Of a DNA stretch of 17,831 nt, positions 1 through 6,748 are shown in pieces (the stretch's first letter is position 1; each line of letters starts with the position of its first letter). Source of the stretch: JAICLL01 sp035252155 (GTDB lineage Bacteria; Planctomycetota; Planctomycetia; Pirellulales; JAICIG01); assembly GCA_035252155.1 (NCBI GenBank), contig DATFDL010000592.1:1-17831 (forward strand), read 5' to 3'. Position numbers and translations under genes: made by a program. The notes beneath the pieces are model-generated. The model had not been told where the DNA came from. It made no database searches and was given only the letters and a program-made list of their open reading frames with translations.

Positions 1-1
1 C

Positions 2-127
2 AGTTTGAAGTGTGAAGTTTTAAGTCTCGTGCTCCAAACAGGCCCACGGTCCTGATGCACGTCGATCGCCTGTTTGGCTGCCCCCGACCTCCGACCCCTG
101 ACCTCCGACCCCTGACCTCCGACCCCT
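2..127. repeat. Heptad-type tandem repeats upstream of the DUF1501 gene
   Basis: Two short arrays with 7-bp periodicity precede the first gene. At 2-22 there are three degenerate heptads (AGTTTGA, AGTGTGA, AGTTTTA). At 86-127 the 14-mer GACCTCCGACCCCT, itself two related heptads, occurs three times without a mismatch. The second array ends 8 bp before the proposed start codon at 136, so it lies in the leader or promoter of that gene. A different heptad array occurs at 17399-17539. The function is unknown. Confidence 0.85.
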
Positions 128-135
128 TCTCCCCC

Positions 136-1428
136 ATGCTCACTCGCCATCTCCACCTTTCGGTCAATCGCAACGCTGTGCTCGCCCGCCGCGATTTTTT
201 GCGCGGCGTTTCACTGGCTGGCCTGGCGGCCGGCGCGTTGCACTGGACCGACGTACTTAGCCTGCGGGCCGACGAGCTGCGCCGCCGCGGCAAGGCCTGC
301 ATCTTGCTCTGGATGCAGGGCGGTCCGACCCAATTCGAAACCTTCGATCCCAAGCCCGGCCATGAAAACGGTGGCGAAACCAAAGCGATCTCGACCGCCG
401 TGCCGGGCATTCAATTGGCCGACAACTTGCCGCATCTGGCCAAGATGTCCGGCGACCTGGCGATCGTCCGCTCGATGTCGACGAAGGAAGGCAATCACCA
501 ACGTGCGTCGTTCTTGCTGCATACGTCTTATGTGCCGACCGCCAGCGTGCATTATCCCACGCTCGGCTCGGTCGTCGCCGAGCGATTGGGCTCGCTGGAG
601 AATGATCTACCCTCGTTCGTCCGCATCGGCCGCCGCTTTCCCAACGCGAGCGATGGCGGACTGCTCGGCGCCGATTACAACGCCTTCCTAGTGCAGGCCG
701 CCGGCAAGCTGCCCGACAACGCTCAGCCGGCCAGCGAACAAGGCCGCTATGAGCGGCGCCTGGGGTTGATCGGTCGCTTGGAAGACGCATCGGGCTTGCC
801 GACCGCCTCGCCCGAATTGGCCGAGCACCGGGGACTTTATAAAAAAGCCTCGCGGATGGTGCTCAGCCCGCGGATGGAAGCGTTCGATCTCGAGCGTGAG
901 TCTTCGCAAACACGCGAGGCCTACGGCAAGTCCGATTTCGGGGCGGGTTGCCTGCTGGCGCGACGGCTGATTGAGGCCGGCGTAACGTTCGTCGAAGTCG
1001 GACTGGGCAACTGGGACACTCACAACGACAATTTCGCCCGCGCGCATGGTCTCTGCGAAGAACTCGACCGTCCGTTCGCCGCCCTGATCGAAGATCTGAA
1101 GAGTCGCGGCATGCTCGACCAGACGCTGATTGTCTGGATGGGCGAATTCGGGCGGACCCCGCGGATCAACCCGCGCGGCGGACGCGACCACTATCCGCGG
1201 GCCTTTTCCGCGGCCTTAGCGGGAGGCGGCGTGCGCGGCGGCCGTGTGATCGGCGGCACCGATGCCGGCGGCGTCGAGGTGACTGACCGCCGCGTGTCGG
1301 CTCAAGATCTGTTCCGCACCATCTACAAGGCACTGGAAATTGACGCTGACCGCGAGAACATGAGCCCCATCGGCCGGCCGATCAAGATTGTCGATGGCGG
1401 CCATGCCGTCGACGAAGTTTTTGCGTGA
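136..1428 (+). CDS. DUF1501 family protein with Tat signal
   Basis: This 430-residue protein belongs to the DUF1501 family, which has an alkaline-phosphatase/sulfatase-like fold, is greatly expanded in planctomycetes and has no settled function. The N-terminus carries a twin-arginine signal (ARRDFLRG, then a hydrophobic Ala/Gly/Leu stretch), so folded export through Tat is expected. Family motifs follow: ILLWMQGGPTQFETFDPKPG soon after the signal, and GEFGRTPRINPRGGRDHYP near the C-terminus. The frame is open back to ATG 55, but residues before 136 are encoded by tandem repeats, so ATG 136 is preferred. It has no clear Shine-Dalgarno sequence, so the start is less certain than the family. DUF1501 genes often follow DUF1549/DUF1553 genes, which would lie outside the window. 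It ends 3 bp from the convergent lipoprotein gene. Confidence 0.9.
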   Translation: MLTRHLHLSVNRNAVLARRDFLRGVSLAGLAAGALHWTDVLSLRADELRRRGKACILLWMQGGPTQFETFDPKPGHENGGETKAISTAVPGIQLADNLPHLAKMSGDLAIVRSMSTKEGNHQRASFLLHTSYVPTASVHYPTLGSVVAERLGSLENDLPSFVRIGRRFPNASDGGLLGADYNAFLVQAAGKLPDNAQPASEQGRYERRLGLIGRLEDASGLPTASPELAEHRGLYKKASRMVLSPRMEAFDLERESSQTREAYGKSDFGAGCLLARRLIEAGVTFVEVGLGNWDTHNDNFARAHGLCEELDRPFAALIEDLKSRGMLDQTLIVWMGEFGRTPRINPRGGRDHYPRAFSAALAGGGVRGGRVIGGTDAGGVEVTDRRVSAQDLFRTIYKALEIDADRENMSPIGRPIKIVDGGHAVDEVFA

Positions 1429-1431
1429 GCT

Positions 1432-1758
1432 TTACGGCTTCACTTGGTCCTTGGCGACCGATAAGCGCTGCCCTTTGCCAAGCCGCTTGGCCGCGTCACG
1501 GGCTTCCGTCCATTTTTCGGCCCGCGCTAGCGCAATGATCTCTTCGAATGCTTTGCTCTCTTCGGCCGAAATGCCGCCTTGCTGCTTGCGCGCTTCGAGC
1601 GATTTTGCGCACTCCTCGACCCAGGGCAGCATGCGCGATGAGGTCGCCGTCCGCAAAGCGTCGATAAGCGTCTGGTTCGGCCGCGAAATCTGTGGCGGAC
1701 GTCCGCAGCCGACGGCCAGCGTCAATGCCAGCGCGCCAAGTATCCGCAATTTGGACAT
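1432..1758 (-). CDS. Small lipoprotein of unknown function
   Basis: The product is 108 residues. It starts with a lipoprotein signal: Lys/Arg, a hydrophobic stretch (LGALALTLAVGC) and a lipobox AVGC whose Cys would be lipidated. The mature part (about 90 residues) is charged, largely helical and Lys/Glu/Arg-rich, and I recognise no domain. ATG 1758 is chosen because AAAGGAG lies at ideal spacing upstream and the signal peptide begins there; the longer frame from 1812 would put the signal 18 residues in. It lies 28 bp after the stop of the DUF1559 gene on the same strand. A DUF1559 gene followed by a small lipoprotein is a common planctomycete pair, so the two are probably co-transcribed. Its role is unknown. 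Confidence 0.8.
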   Translation of the reverse strand: MSKLRILGALALTLAVGCGRPPQISRPNQTLIDALRTATSSRMLPWVEECAKSLEARKQQGGISAEESKAFEEIIALARAEKWTEARDAAKRLGKGQRLSVAKDQVKP

Positions 1759-1786
1759 CGGATTTTGCTCCTTTCGCCAGCGCTGG

Positions 1787-2803
1787 CTATTCAAAGATGG
1801 TCGGATCGGCATCGGCGACTTCGTGTCCAGCGCGCGTCGCCATCCATGACCACATCAGCGCGTTCACATCCTCCGAGATAAAATGCACGCTGCCGTCGCA
1901 AAACAAAATATTCGCACCCTTGGGATGGTTGGCCCAGACTTCGTCGGTATTGGCCAACGGCTGATTGGGAGGCTTGATGATCGGCGGATTTTCTTGCGGC
2001 GTGGGCCCGGCGTGAGCGTTCACCTGAGAAGCCCCCGGATCGGGACCGACGATCGCAAACTGCGGCCTGGGATTGGTCTGCGCGCCCGGCACGACGCCAA
2101 CCCAGGTTGAGTCGCTGCGATAGGGCGTTTTTTCGGCGACGATCATAGTCTGGGTCGTGCCGTCGAGGATGTCGGCGATGCGCGTCGTGCTGTTGCGAAA
2201 CAACACTCCGTCGGCCGGAGGAGTGACTTTTGCCAAGTCGGTCGAAGGATCGTAGTAGGTATCCCACGGCGAGCGGCGCCCCGCCATCCCTACATAGTTG
2301 GCTCTGGCGAAGGTCGCCAGCGTGTTGCCGCTGGCGTTAACTACGTCGTAGATGGGCGGCGTCATATTGACGGCGGTCGGACAAATATACGCCGGCAGCA
2401 CGGTCTTCACCGGCGCAGCGTTGGCAGGCGACCAGCAGGGCAGATTGATGTTGAGCGTTTGGTAGAGCGGCATCTGCTCCTGGTAGGGGAGCAAGAGCGT
2501 CAAGAAGCCCCAGCCGGGGCCGGTGTCGCCGGTGGTGGAGTCGGGCAGCCCCATCAGCGTATTACTGGTGGGCGAAACGACGAAGCTAGGCGGGAATTGC
2601 CCCAGCGCGTCGTGATACCCTTGCAGGGCGATCCCGATCTGTTTCAGGTTGTTATCGCATTGGGTGCGGCGCGCCGATTCTCGGGCCGCTTGCACCGCGG
2701 GCAGCAGCAGGGCGATCAGCAGGCCGATGATGGCAATGACAACCAGCAACTCGATCAGCGTGAATGCTCGGCGCTGGTGTCGCAGCGATGATTGGTATGA
2801 CAC
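1787..2803 (-). CDS. DUF1559 protein with type IV pilin-like N-terminus
   Basis: This is a 338-residue pseudopilin-like protein. The N-terminus has a prepilin cleavage and methylation signal, RRA|FTLIELLVVIAIIGLL, with Glu at +5 and Ala rather than Gly at -1. A roughly 20-residue hydrophobic helix ending LLLPAVQAARESARR follows, and then the DUF1559 domain. The C-terminal signature NILFCDGSVHFISEDVN is typical of the family, which is hugely expanded in planctomycetes. It is presumed to be processed by a prepilin peptidase and displayed at the envelope, with its exact role unknown. GTG 2803 is favoured as start because GAGGAG lies 10 nt upstream and the signal then begins at residue 13; the ATG at 2860 adds 19 residues not typical of prepilins. 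It is the first gene of a two-gene unit with the lipoprotein. Confidence 0.9.
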   Translation of the reverse strand: MSYQSSLRHQRRAFTLIELLVVIAIIGLLIALLLPAVQAARESARRTQCDNNLKQIGIALQGYHDALGQFPPSFVVSPTSNTLMGLPDSTTGDTGPGWGFLTLLLPYQEQMPLYQTLNINLPCWSPANAAPVKTVLPAYICPTAVNMTPPIYDVVNASGNTLATFARANYVGMAGRRSPWDTYYDPSTDLAKVTPPADGVLFRNSTTRIADILDGTTQTMIVAEKTPYRSDSTWVGVVPGAQTNPRPQFAIVGPDPGASQVNAHAGPTPQENPPIIKPPNQPLANTDEVWANHPKGANILFCDGSVHFISEDVNALMWSWMATRAGHEVADADPTIFE

Positions 2804-2912
2804 AGGACAATGGCTCCTCGTGGTTGGAATGCGCGGCCACGCAGGGTGCACGGCGAACACGCAGTGAAGTATGCCGAGAAGATCCGCACGTAGGCTCGCG
2901 CCGCGCCGTAAT

Positions 2913-2961
2913 TTAGGCTTGCCAGCCTGACGATGCCGTAGGTCAGGCTTTCCAGCCTGAC
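2913..2961. repeat. Two dispersed palindromic repeat units
   Basis: Unit A (2913-2931) contains AGGCTTGCCAGCCTGAC. Unit B (2942-2961) reads GTCAGGCT-TTCC-AGCCTGAC, a perfect 8-bp stem with a TTCC loop. The same core recurs at 6725-6744 and, with different stem sequence, at 5347-5568 and 16703-16758. The rest of the 218-bp gap between the DUF1559 gene and the next gene shows nothing else recognisable. Confidence 0.85.
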
Positions 2962-3021
2962 GCGCTCAACGCGGAAACGCTGAGCTACCGTTATGGCGCG
3001 GCGGCGGCGACCGAAGGGCGG

Positions 3022-3414
3022 TCAGGCGACCGAGGGAGGAGCCCGTGCGGGTCCGCCGGTGGCGACCCACACCCGCGGGCAAACCGGCGCGACGACCCGT
3101 GCTTCGACCACGACTTCACCAAGAGTCGGCAATGCAACGGCGATCGCGGGCAAAGCGCTCTGGGCCAAGAAACGGCAGACCGCGCAGTCGTCTTCGGGCA
3201 TCGAGCCGGGGCGCTGCGCGTCGTCCGCGTTGTCGAGCCGAGGGTCCAGGACGTCGTGATCGCAGGCCGAAGCATGGGCAGCACTGAGCTTACAATCGGC
3301 GTGCTGACAGTCGTGCGGGGCGCGGTGCGAATGCCAGCTCCCGAAACAGGTGCTGGCGATCAGATAGCCGATCGCGAGCGACCAGCCGGCCCGGCGATGC
3401 ATCCGACTCGACAT
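3022..3414 (-). CDS. Small His/Cys-rich membrane or exported protein
   Basis: This is an uncharacterised protein of 130 residues. Residues 11-24 (WSLAIGYLIASTCF) form a signal anchor or signal peptide. A His/Cys-rich stretch follows (HSH, HDCQHADC, HASACDHD) and then CAVCRFLAQ with a CxxC pair, before a hydrophobic and Pro-rich C-terminus. The spacing suggests metal binding or disulfides, but that is inference. The layout loosely recalls small DUF2946-type proteins; I would not assign the family. The frame stays open to ATG 3471, but a near-consensus promoter (-10 at 3451-3456) lies inside that extension, so translation must start at ATG 3414 or ATG 3402. Neither has a strong Shine-Dalgarno sequence. 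It is divergent from ilvB, and the two promoters are almost back to back. Confidence 0.65.
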   Translation of the reverse strand: MSSRMHRRAGWSLAIGYLIASTCFGSWHSHRAPHDCQHADCKLSAAHASACDHDVLDPRLDNADDAQRPGSMPEDDCAVCRFLAQSALPAIAVALPTLGEVVVEARVVAPVCPRVWVATGGPARAPPSVA

Positions 3415-3450
3415 AGAGCAATACCAAATATGGCGCGCAGACGGTCCTTG

Positions 3451-3478
3451 ATTATAGTCGTAGGTCGCCAACGGTCAA
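3451..3478 (-). promoter_or_regulatory. Sigma-70-type promoter of the small His/Cys-rich gene
   Basis: On the minus strand TTGACC (3478-3473) and a perfect TATAAT (3456-3451) are separated by 16 bp. Transcription would start near 3444, leaving about 30 nt of leader before ATG 3414. This supports the small ORF as a real gene and rules out its longest reading. Confidence 0.7.
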
Positions 3479-3486
3479 GCACGCGG

Positions 3487-3515
3487 TTGCCAACGAATGT
3501 GCCGGTTCGTATGGT
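3487..3515 (+). promoter_or_regulatory. Candidate promoter of ilvB
   Basis: TTGCCA (3487-3492) and TATGGT (3510-3515) are spaced by 17 bp. A second -10-like TATGAT overlaps at 3515-3520. Transcription would start near 3522, giving a leader of about 40 nt. No leader peptide or attenuator hairpin is visible there, unlike upstream of cimA. It lies about 10 bp from the divergent promoter, so a shared regulator is possible. Confidence 0.4.
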
Positions 3516-3560
3516 ATGATATTGCAAGCCGTTACGACGTTTTCTCCCATCGGATCGACT

Positions 3561-5324
3561 ATGACCGCGACCGCTCAATCGACCGCCGGCCAACTGGCCT
3601 GCGGCGCTGATATTCTCGTTCAATCGCTGATTCACCACGGTGTGGAGGTGATTTTCGCCTATCCGGGCGGGGCCAGCATGCCGCTGCACCAGTCGCTCAC
3701 CAAGTTCAAAGACCGCATCCGTACGGTGCTTCCGCGGCATGAACAGGGCGGCGCCTTCGCGGCCCAAGGCTACGCCCGAAGCACCGGCCGGCCCGGCGTC
3801 TGCATGGCCACCAGCGGACCCGGCGCCACCAACCTGGTTACCTCGATCGCCGACGCCAAGCTCGACAGCATCCCGCTGATCGCCATCACCGGGCAGGTGA
3901 AGACCAGCGTGATCGGCAGCGACGCCTTTCAAGAGACACCCATTGTCGAAGTCTGCCGGGGCATCACCAAGCACCATTACCTGGTGACCGATGTCAAAGA
4001 CCTGACGCGGGTGATGCGCGAGGCGTTTCACATCGCCACGACTGGCCGGCCCGGGCCGGTGTTGATCGACGTGCCCAAGGACGTACAGCAAGACCAGACC
4101 GTGCCCGACTTCGATGCCCCGCTGAACCTGCCGGGCTACCGAGTGGAGCAGCGGCGGGCGCACCCCGAGCAGATCGCGCAGGTGGCGGCGGCGATCAAGC
4201 GCGCCAAGCGGCCGGTCATCTATGCCGGCGGCGGCATCGTCGGCGGCGACGCCAGCCGCGAGCTGCACGAGCTCGTGCGCAAGACCGGCATTCCGGTGAC
4301 GATGACGCTGATGGGGCTGGGCGCCTATCCCAGCGGCGAGCGGCTCTCGCTCGACATGCTCGGAATGCACGGCAGCGTGTACGCCAACTACGCGGTCGAT
4401 CAGTGCGACCTGCTGCTGGCGCTGGGCGTGCGGTTCGACGACCGCGTGACCGGCAAGCTGTCGGAGTTCGCCAAGCACGCCAAGATTGTCCATATCGACG
4501 TCGATCCATCGGAGATCAACAAGAACAAGGAGGCCCACATTCCGATCATCAGCGATGTCAAATTCGCCTTGGCCGAGCTGAACAAGATTGTCGAACCGCC
4601 GGCCGACCGTAGCGACTGGTACGAACGCCTCGACGCCTGGAAGCGGGACGAGCCGTTCAAGTACGACCGCGACTTTCCGGGCATTTTGCCGCAGCACGCC
4701 ATCAGCGAGCTCTCGCGGCTGGTGGCCGATCGCGAGACGGTGGTTTCGGTGGGCGTGGGCCAGCACCAGATGTGGGCCGCGCAGTACTTCAAGTTCAAGC
4801 GGCCCCGAAGCTGGATGTCGAGCTCCGGATTGGGCACGATGGGTTTTGGATTGCCGGCGGCCATCGGGGCCAAGGTGGCGCATCCCGACGCGCTGGTCAT
4901 CGACATCGACGGTGACGGCAGTTTTTTGATGAACATTCAAGAACTCGCCACTTGCTACTGCGAAAAGATCCCGGTGAAAGTGCTGCTTTTGAATAACCAG
5001 CACTTGGGCATGGTGGTGCAGTGGGAAGACCGCTTTCACGCCGGCAACCGGGCGCACACCTACTTGGGGCCTGTCGACCATCCCGAGGCGATCGGCCAAG
5101 GCGACGGGCTGGGGCCCGACCAGCGCTATCCCGACTTTGTCACCATCGCCAAGGGATTTGGCTGCGGCGGCGGACAAGTGAGTGCCAAGGGCGACCTGAC
5201 CGACGCCCTGCGCGAAATGATCGACTACGACGGCACTTATGTGCTCGACGTGCAGGTGCCCTATCAAGAGCACGTGCTGCCGATGATCCCGTCGGGCATG
5301 ACGGTGAAGGATTTGATTAAATAG
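3561..5324 (+). CDS. ilvB: Acetolactate synthase large (catalytic) subunit
   Basis: This 587-residue thiamine-diphosphate enzyme joins two pyruvates to acetolactate, or pyruvate and 2-ketobutyrate to acetohydroxybutyrate: the first common step of valine, leucine and isoleucine synthesis. The N-terminal ThDP domain has the catalytic Glu61 in PRHEQGGAFAAQGYARSTG and the signature ATSGPGATNLVTSIADA. The central domain has the family's FAD-site region. The C-terminal domain carries the Mg/ThDP motif GDGSFLMN (451-458) followed by NNQHLGMVVQWEDRFH, which marks biosynthetic acetolactate synthase rather than pyruvate oxidase. A short extra segment after the YLGPVDHPEAIG region is longer than in enterobacterial enzymes. 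ATG 3561 is chosen because family homology begins shortly after it. The small regulatory subunit gene ilvN does not follow; repeats and an opposite-strand gene do. Confidence 0.95.
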   Translation: MTATAQSTAGQLACGADILVQSLIHHGVEVIFAYPGGASMPLHQSLTKFKDRIRTVLPRHEQGGAFAAQGYARSTGRPGVCMATSGPGATNLVTSIADAKLDSIPLIAITGQVKTSVIGSDAFQETPIVEVCRGITKHHYLVTDVKDLTRVMREAFHIATTGRPGPVLIDVPKDVQQDQTVPDFDAPLNLPGYRVEQRRAHPEQIAQVAAAIKRAKRPVIYAGGGIVGGDASRELHELVRKTGIPVTMTLMGLGAYPSGERLSLDMLGMHGSVYANYAVDQCDLLLALGVRFDDRVTGKLSEFAKHAKIVHIDVDPSEINKNKEAHIPIISDVKFALAELNKIVEPPADRSDWYERLDAWKRDEPFKYDRDFPGILPQHAISELSRLVADRETVVSVGVGQHQMWAAQYFKFKRPRSWMSSSGLGTMGFGLPAAIGAKVAHPDALVIDIDGDGSFLMNIQELATCYCEKIPVKVLLLNNQHLGMVVQWEDRFHAGNRAHTYLGPVDHPEAIGQGDGLGPDQRYPDFVTIAKGFGCGGGQVSAKGDLTDALREMIDYDGTYVLDVQVPYQEHVLPMIPSGMTVKDLIK

Positions 5325-5346
5325 CTTGGAGATTGCGTTCAGCTCA

Positions 5347-5568
5347 GAGGATGGCCTTCCAGGCCGTCACGAATCGGAGGATGGCCTTCCAGGCCGTCGA
5401 GAACTTCGATGAATGTTCGGCTGGATAATTGGGGCTCTTGGGAACGTTGACGGCTGGAAGCCCATCCTCCGTGCGCGACAAGGTAGGACCGAGGGCGACG
5501 GGCTGGAAGCCCATCCTCCATGCGCGGCCAGGTAAGACCGAGGGCGACCGGCTGGAAGCCCATCCTCC
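5347..5568. repeat. Cluster of five palindromic repeat units, three in 49-bp tandem
   Basis: Units 1 (5347-5368) and 2 (5376-5398) point one way with core GGCCTTCCAGGCC. Units 3 (5449-5470), 4 (5497-5519) and 5 (5546-5568) are inverted and have core GGGCTTCCAGCC(C) on the other strand. Units 3-5 are spaced 48-49 bp and share the intervening sequence (TGCGCG..CAGGTAAGACCGAGGG-like), so they form a short direct tandem array. The block fills most of the gap between ilvB and the Kdo hydroxylase gene and ends right at the stop codon of the latter. No gene lies in this gap. Confidence 0.9.
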
Positions 5569-5572
5569 AAGT

Positions 5573-6523
5573 TCACGCCGCCTGCTTGCGCTCGGGAGTG
5601 GCTAGCCGCTCGAGCACGGCGGCGGGCGAGCGTTCGGGCAAAAGCATCGCGCTGCGCGGCACGATCACTGTTTGCTCCAAGGCGTACTGCCCGGAAACCA
5701 CCGCGTGCGGCACCGCGTCGGTGAAGACCAGCCAGGCCGAGCCGGGCGGAAAATGACTGTGGTGCTTGCGGCAATACTGTTGGAACACCGTGCTTTCCTT
5801 CATCCGCCGGTGGATGCCGCGCATCGCCTCGTCATAGGCGGAATACGGACGCAAAGAAAGGCCGGCCCGCACCGCCCAGCGCCGCCATAGCGCAGGACCG
5901 GTCGCCGGCACGAATTGCTCGGCAAACTGTTTTCCCATCTGCCGGGCGAGCTCGTCGAGCGGATCGCTGGTGATCCAGTGCCGTTCGGCGTGCGGATTGA
6001 TGTTGGTGAACATCCGCAGAATGCGGTCGCCGTGCGTCGGACGCTTGGGGAACGAATCGACGTGGACCAGGTCGTTACGGGCTTGCAGCCGCAGTTGTCG
6101 GCCTTGTTCCTCGAGCGGGCGAAAGCTTGCGTAATCGAGCCGCCACACCCGGGCATAGGCCGGCAATAGCTTCCCCGCGTAGTCGAGCAAGCGGCGGCTG
6201 AATGAGCGCATGATTTCGTGCATTCGGGCGGCATCGCTATGCTTGGGATCAAACCCGGTCAGGCGGTCTTGCAGCGGACGGTAGGCGATATTCTTGTGCC
6301 AGCGGCGGTCCGATTGCCGTTGTCGCAAGAGCACATCAATGTCCTCGGGCGGCAGCGGAAACGGCGACTGGGCGAAATAGAGAATCTTGCCTTCTTCTAA
6401 GAGCCGGCACGCGGCGAGGCAGGTCTCGTCATTGAGCATTCGGCCGGGAAGAAACGCATTCATATCAACGAGATGCGAGTCGCCGATCGCTGTTGCCGGT
6501 TTGACGCTGGTGGTGGCCGCCAT
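5573..6523 (-). CDS. kdoO: Kdo 3-hydroxylase family protein (Fe(II)/2-oxoglutarate dioxygenase)
   Basis: The 316-residue protein resembles KdoO, which in Burkholderia and Yersinia hydroxylates the 3-deoxy-D-manno-oct-2-ulosonic acid (Kdo) residue of lipopolysaccharide at carbon 3, using Fe(II), O2 and 2-oxoglutarate. The family signature HVDSFPKRPTHGDRILRMF is present; H154 and D156 form the HxD iron site, and NINPHAERHW follows. The distal iron His is probably H273 in FTDAVPHAVVSGQ, and R290 is a candidate 2-oxoglutarate ligand. There is no signal peptide or membrane segment, as expected for a cytoplasmic or membrane-associated enzyme. The start is supported by GGAGG 8 nt upstream. It lies 202 bp downstream of the GTPase gene on the same strand, across a long palindrome, so its own transcription unit is likely. 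No lipid A genes are adjacent. Confidence 0.85.
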   Translation of the reverse strand: MAATTSVKPATAIGDSHLVDMNAFLPGRMLNDETCLAACRLLEEGKILYFAQSPFPLPPEDIDVLLRQRQSDRRWHKNIAYRPLQDRLTGFDPKHSDAARMHEIMRSFSRRLLDYAGKLLPAYARVWRLDYASFRPLEEQGRQLRLQARNDLVHVDSFPKRPTHGDRILRMFTNINPHAERHWITSDPLDELARQMGKQFAEQFVPATGPALWRRWAVRAGLSLRPYSAYDEAMRGIHRRMKESTVFQQYCRKHHSHFPPGSAWLVFTDAVPHAVVSGQYALEQTVIVPRSAMLLPERSPAAVLERLATPERKQAA

Positions 6524-6650
6524 GCCAAGTTCCTCCGCGATGGAATGAAGAGAGGAAAAGCAGGGCAGATTATCGGCCAGCGGAACTCGGAAAACTTAGC
6601 GAAAAGACTCCCGCCTTTCGTCCTACGCGGTTTTGAAACGCAACGGCGAA

Positions 6651-6711
6651 CCATGAATCACACGAATGACACGAATTCTGATTTCATTCGTGTCATTCGT
6701 GTGATTCGTGG
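6651..6711. repeat. Long near-perfect palindrome (26-bp stem, 9-nt loop)
   Basis: The left arm 6651-6676 and right arm 6686-6711 pair over 26 bp with one G-T wobble; the loop is 6677-6685. Each arm is itself built of approximately 9-bp repeats (ATTCGTGTC, ATTCGTGTG, ATTCGTGG on the plus strand). A short T run (6712-6716) follows on the plus strand only. Base composition is clearly more AT-rich than the surrounding genes. It lies between the GTPase and Kdo hydroxylase genes, both on the minus strand. Confidence 0.9.
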
Positions 6712-6724
6712 TTTTTAGACTGCT

Positions 6725-6748
6725 GTCAGGCGGGAAAGCCTGACCTAC
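6725..6748 (-). repeat. Dispersed palindromic repeat overlapping the end of the GTPase gene
   Basis: On the minus strand this reads GTAGGTCAGGC-TTTCCC-GCCTGAC, matching unit B at 2938-2961 except in the loop-proximal bases. It overlaps the 3' end of the GTPase coding region and contains its TGA stop (6726-6728). Confidence 0.85.

Noticed and set aside
55..135. Upstream start for the DUF1501 protein
   Set aside because: The extra residues are encoded by 14-bp tandem repeats and would bury the Tat signal far from the N-terminus.
3360..5273. 637-codon open frame antisense to ilvB
   Set aside because: It mirrors the codon structure of a well-supported gene in GC-rich DNA; the translation is low-complexity His/Val/Gly-rich with no motif.
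5449..5568. Possible CRISPR array
   Set aside because: There are only three regular units, the spacers are nearly identical, the units are strongly palindromic and related to dispersed copies elsewhere, and no cas genes are present.
6651..6716. Rho-independent terminator for the GTPase gene
   Set aside because: The T run follows the stem only on the plus strand, while the flanking genes are on the minus strand.
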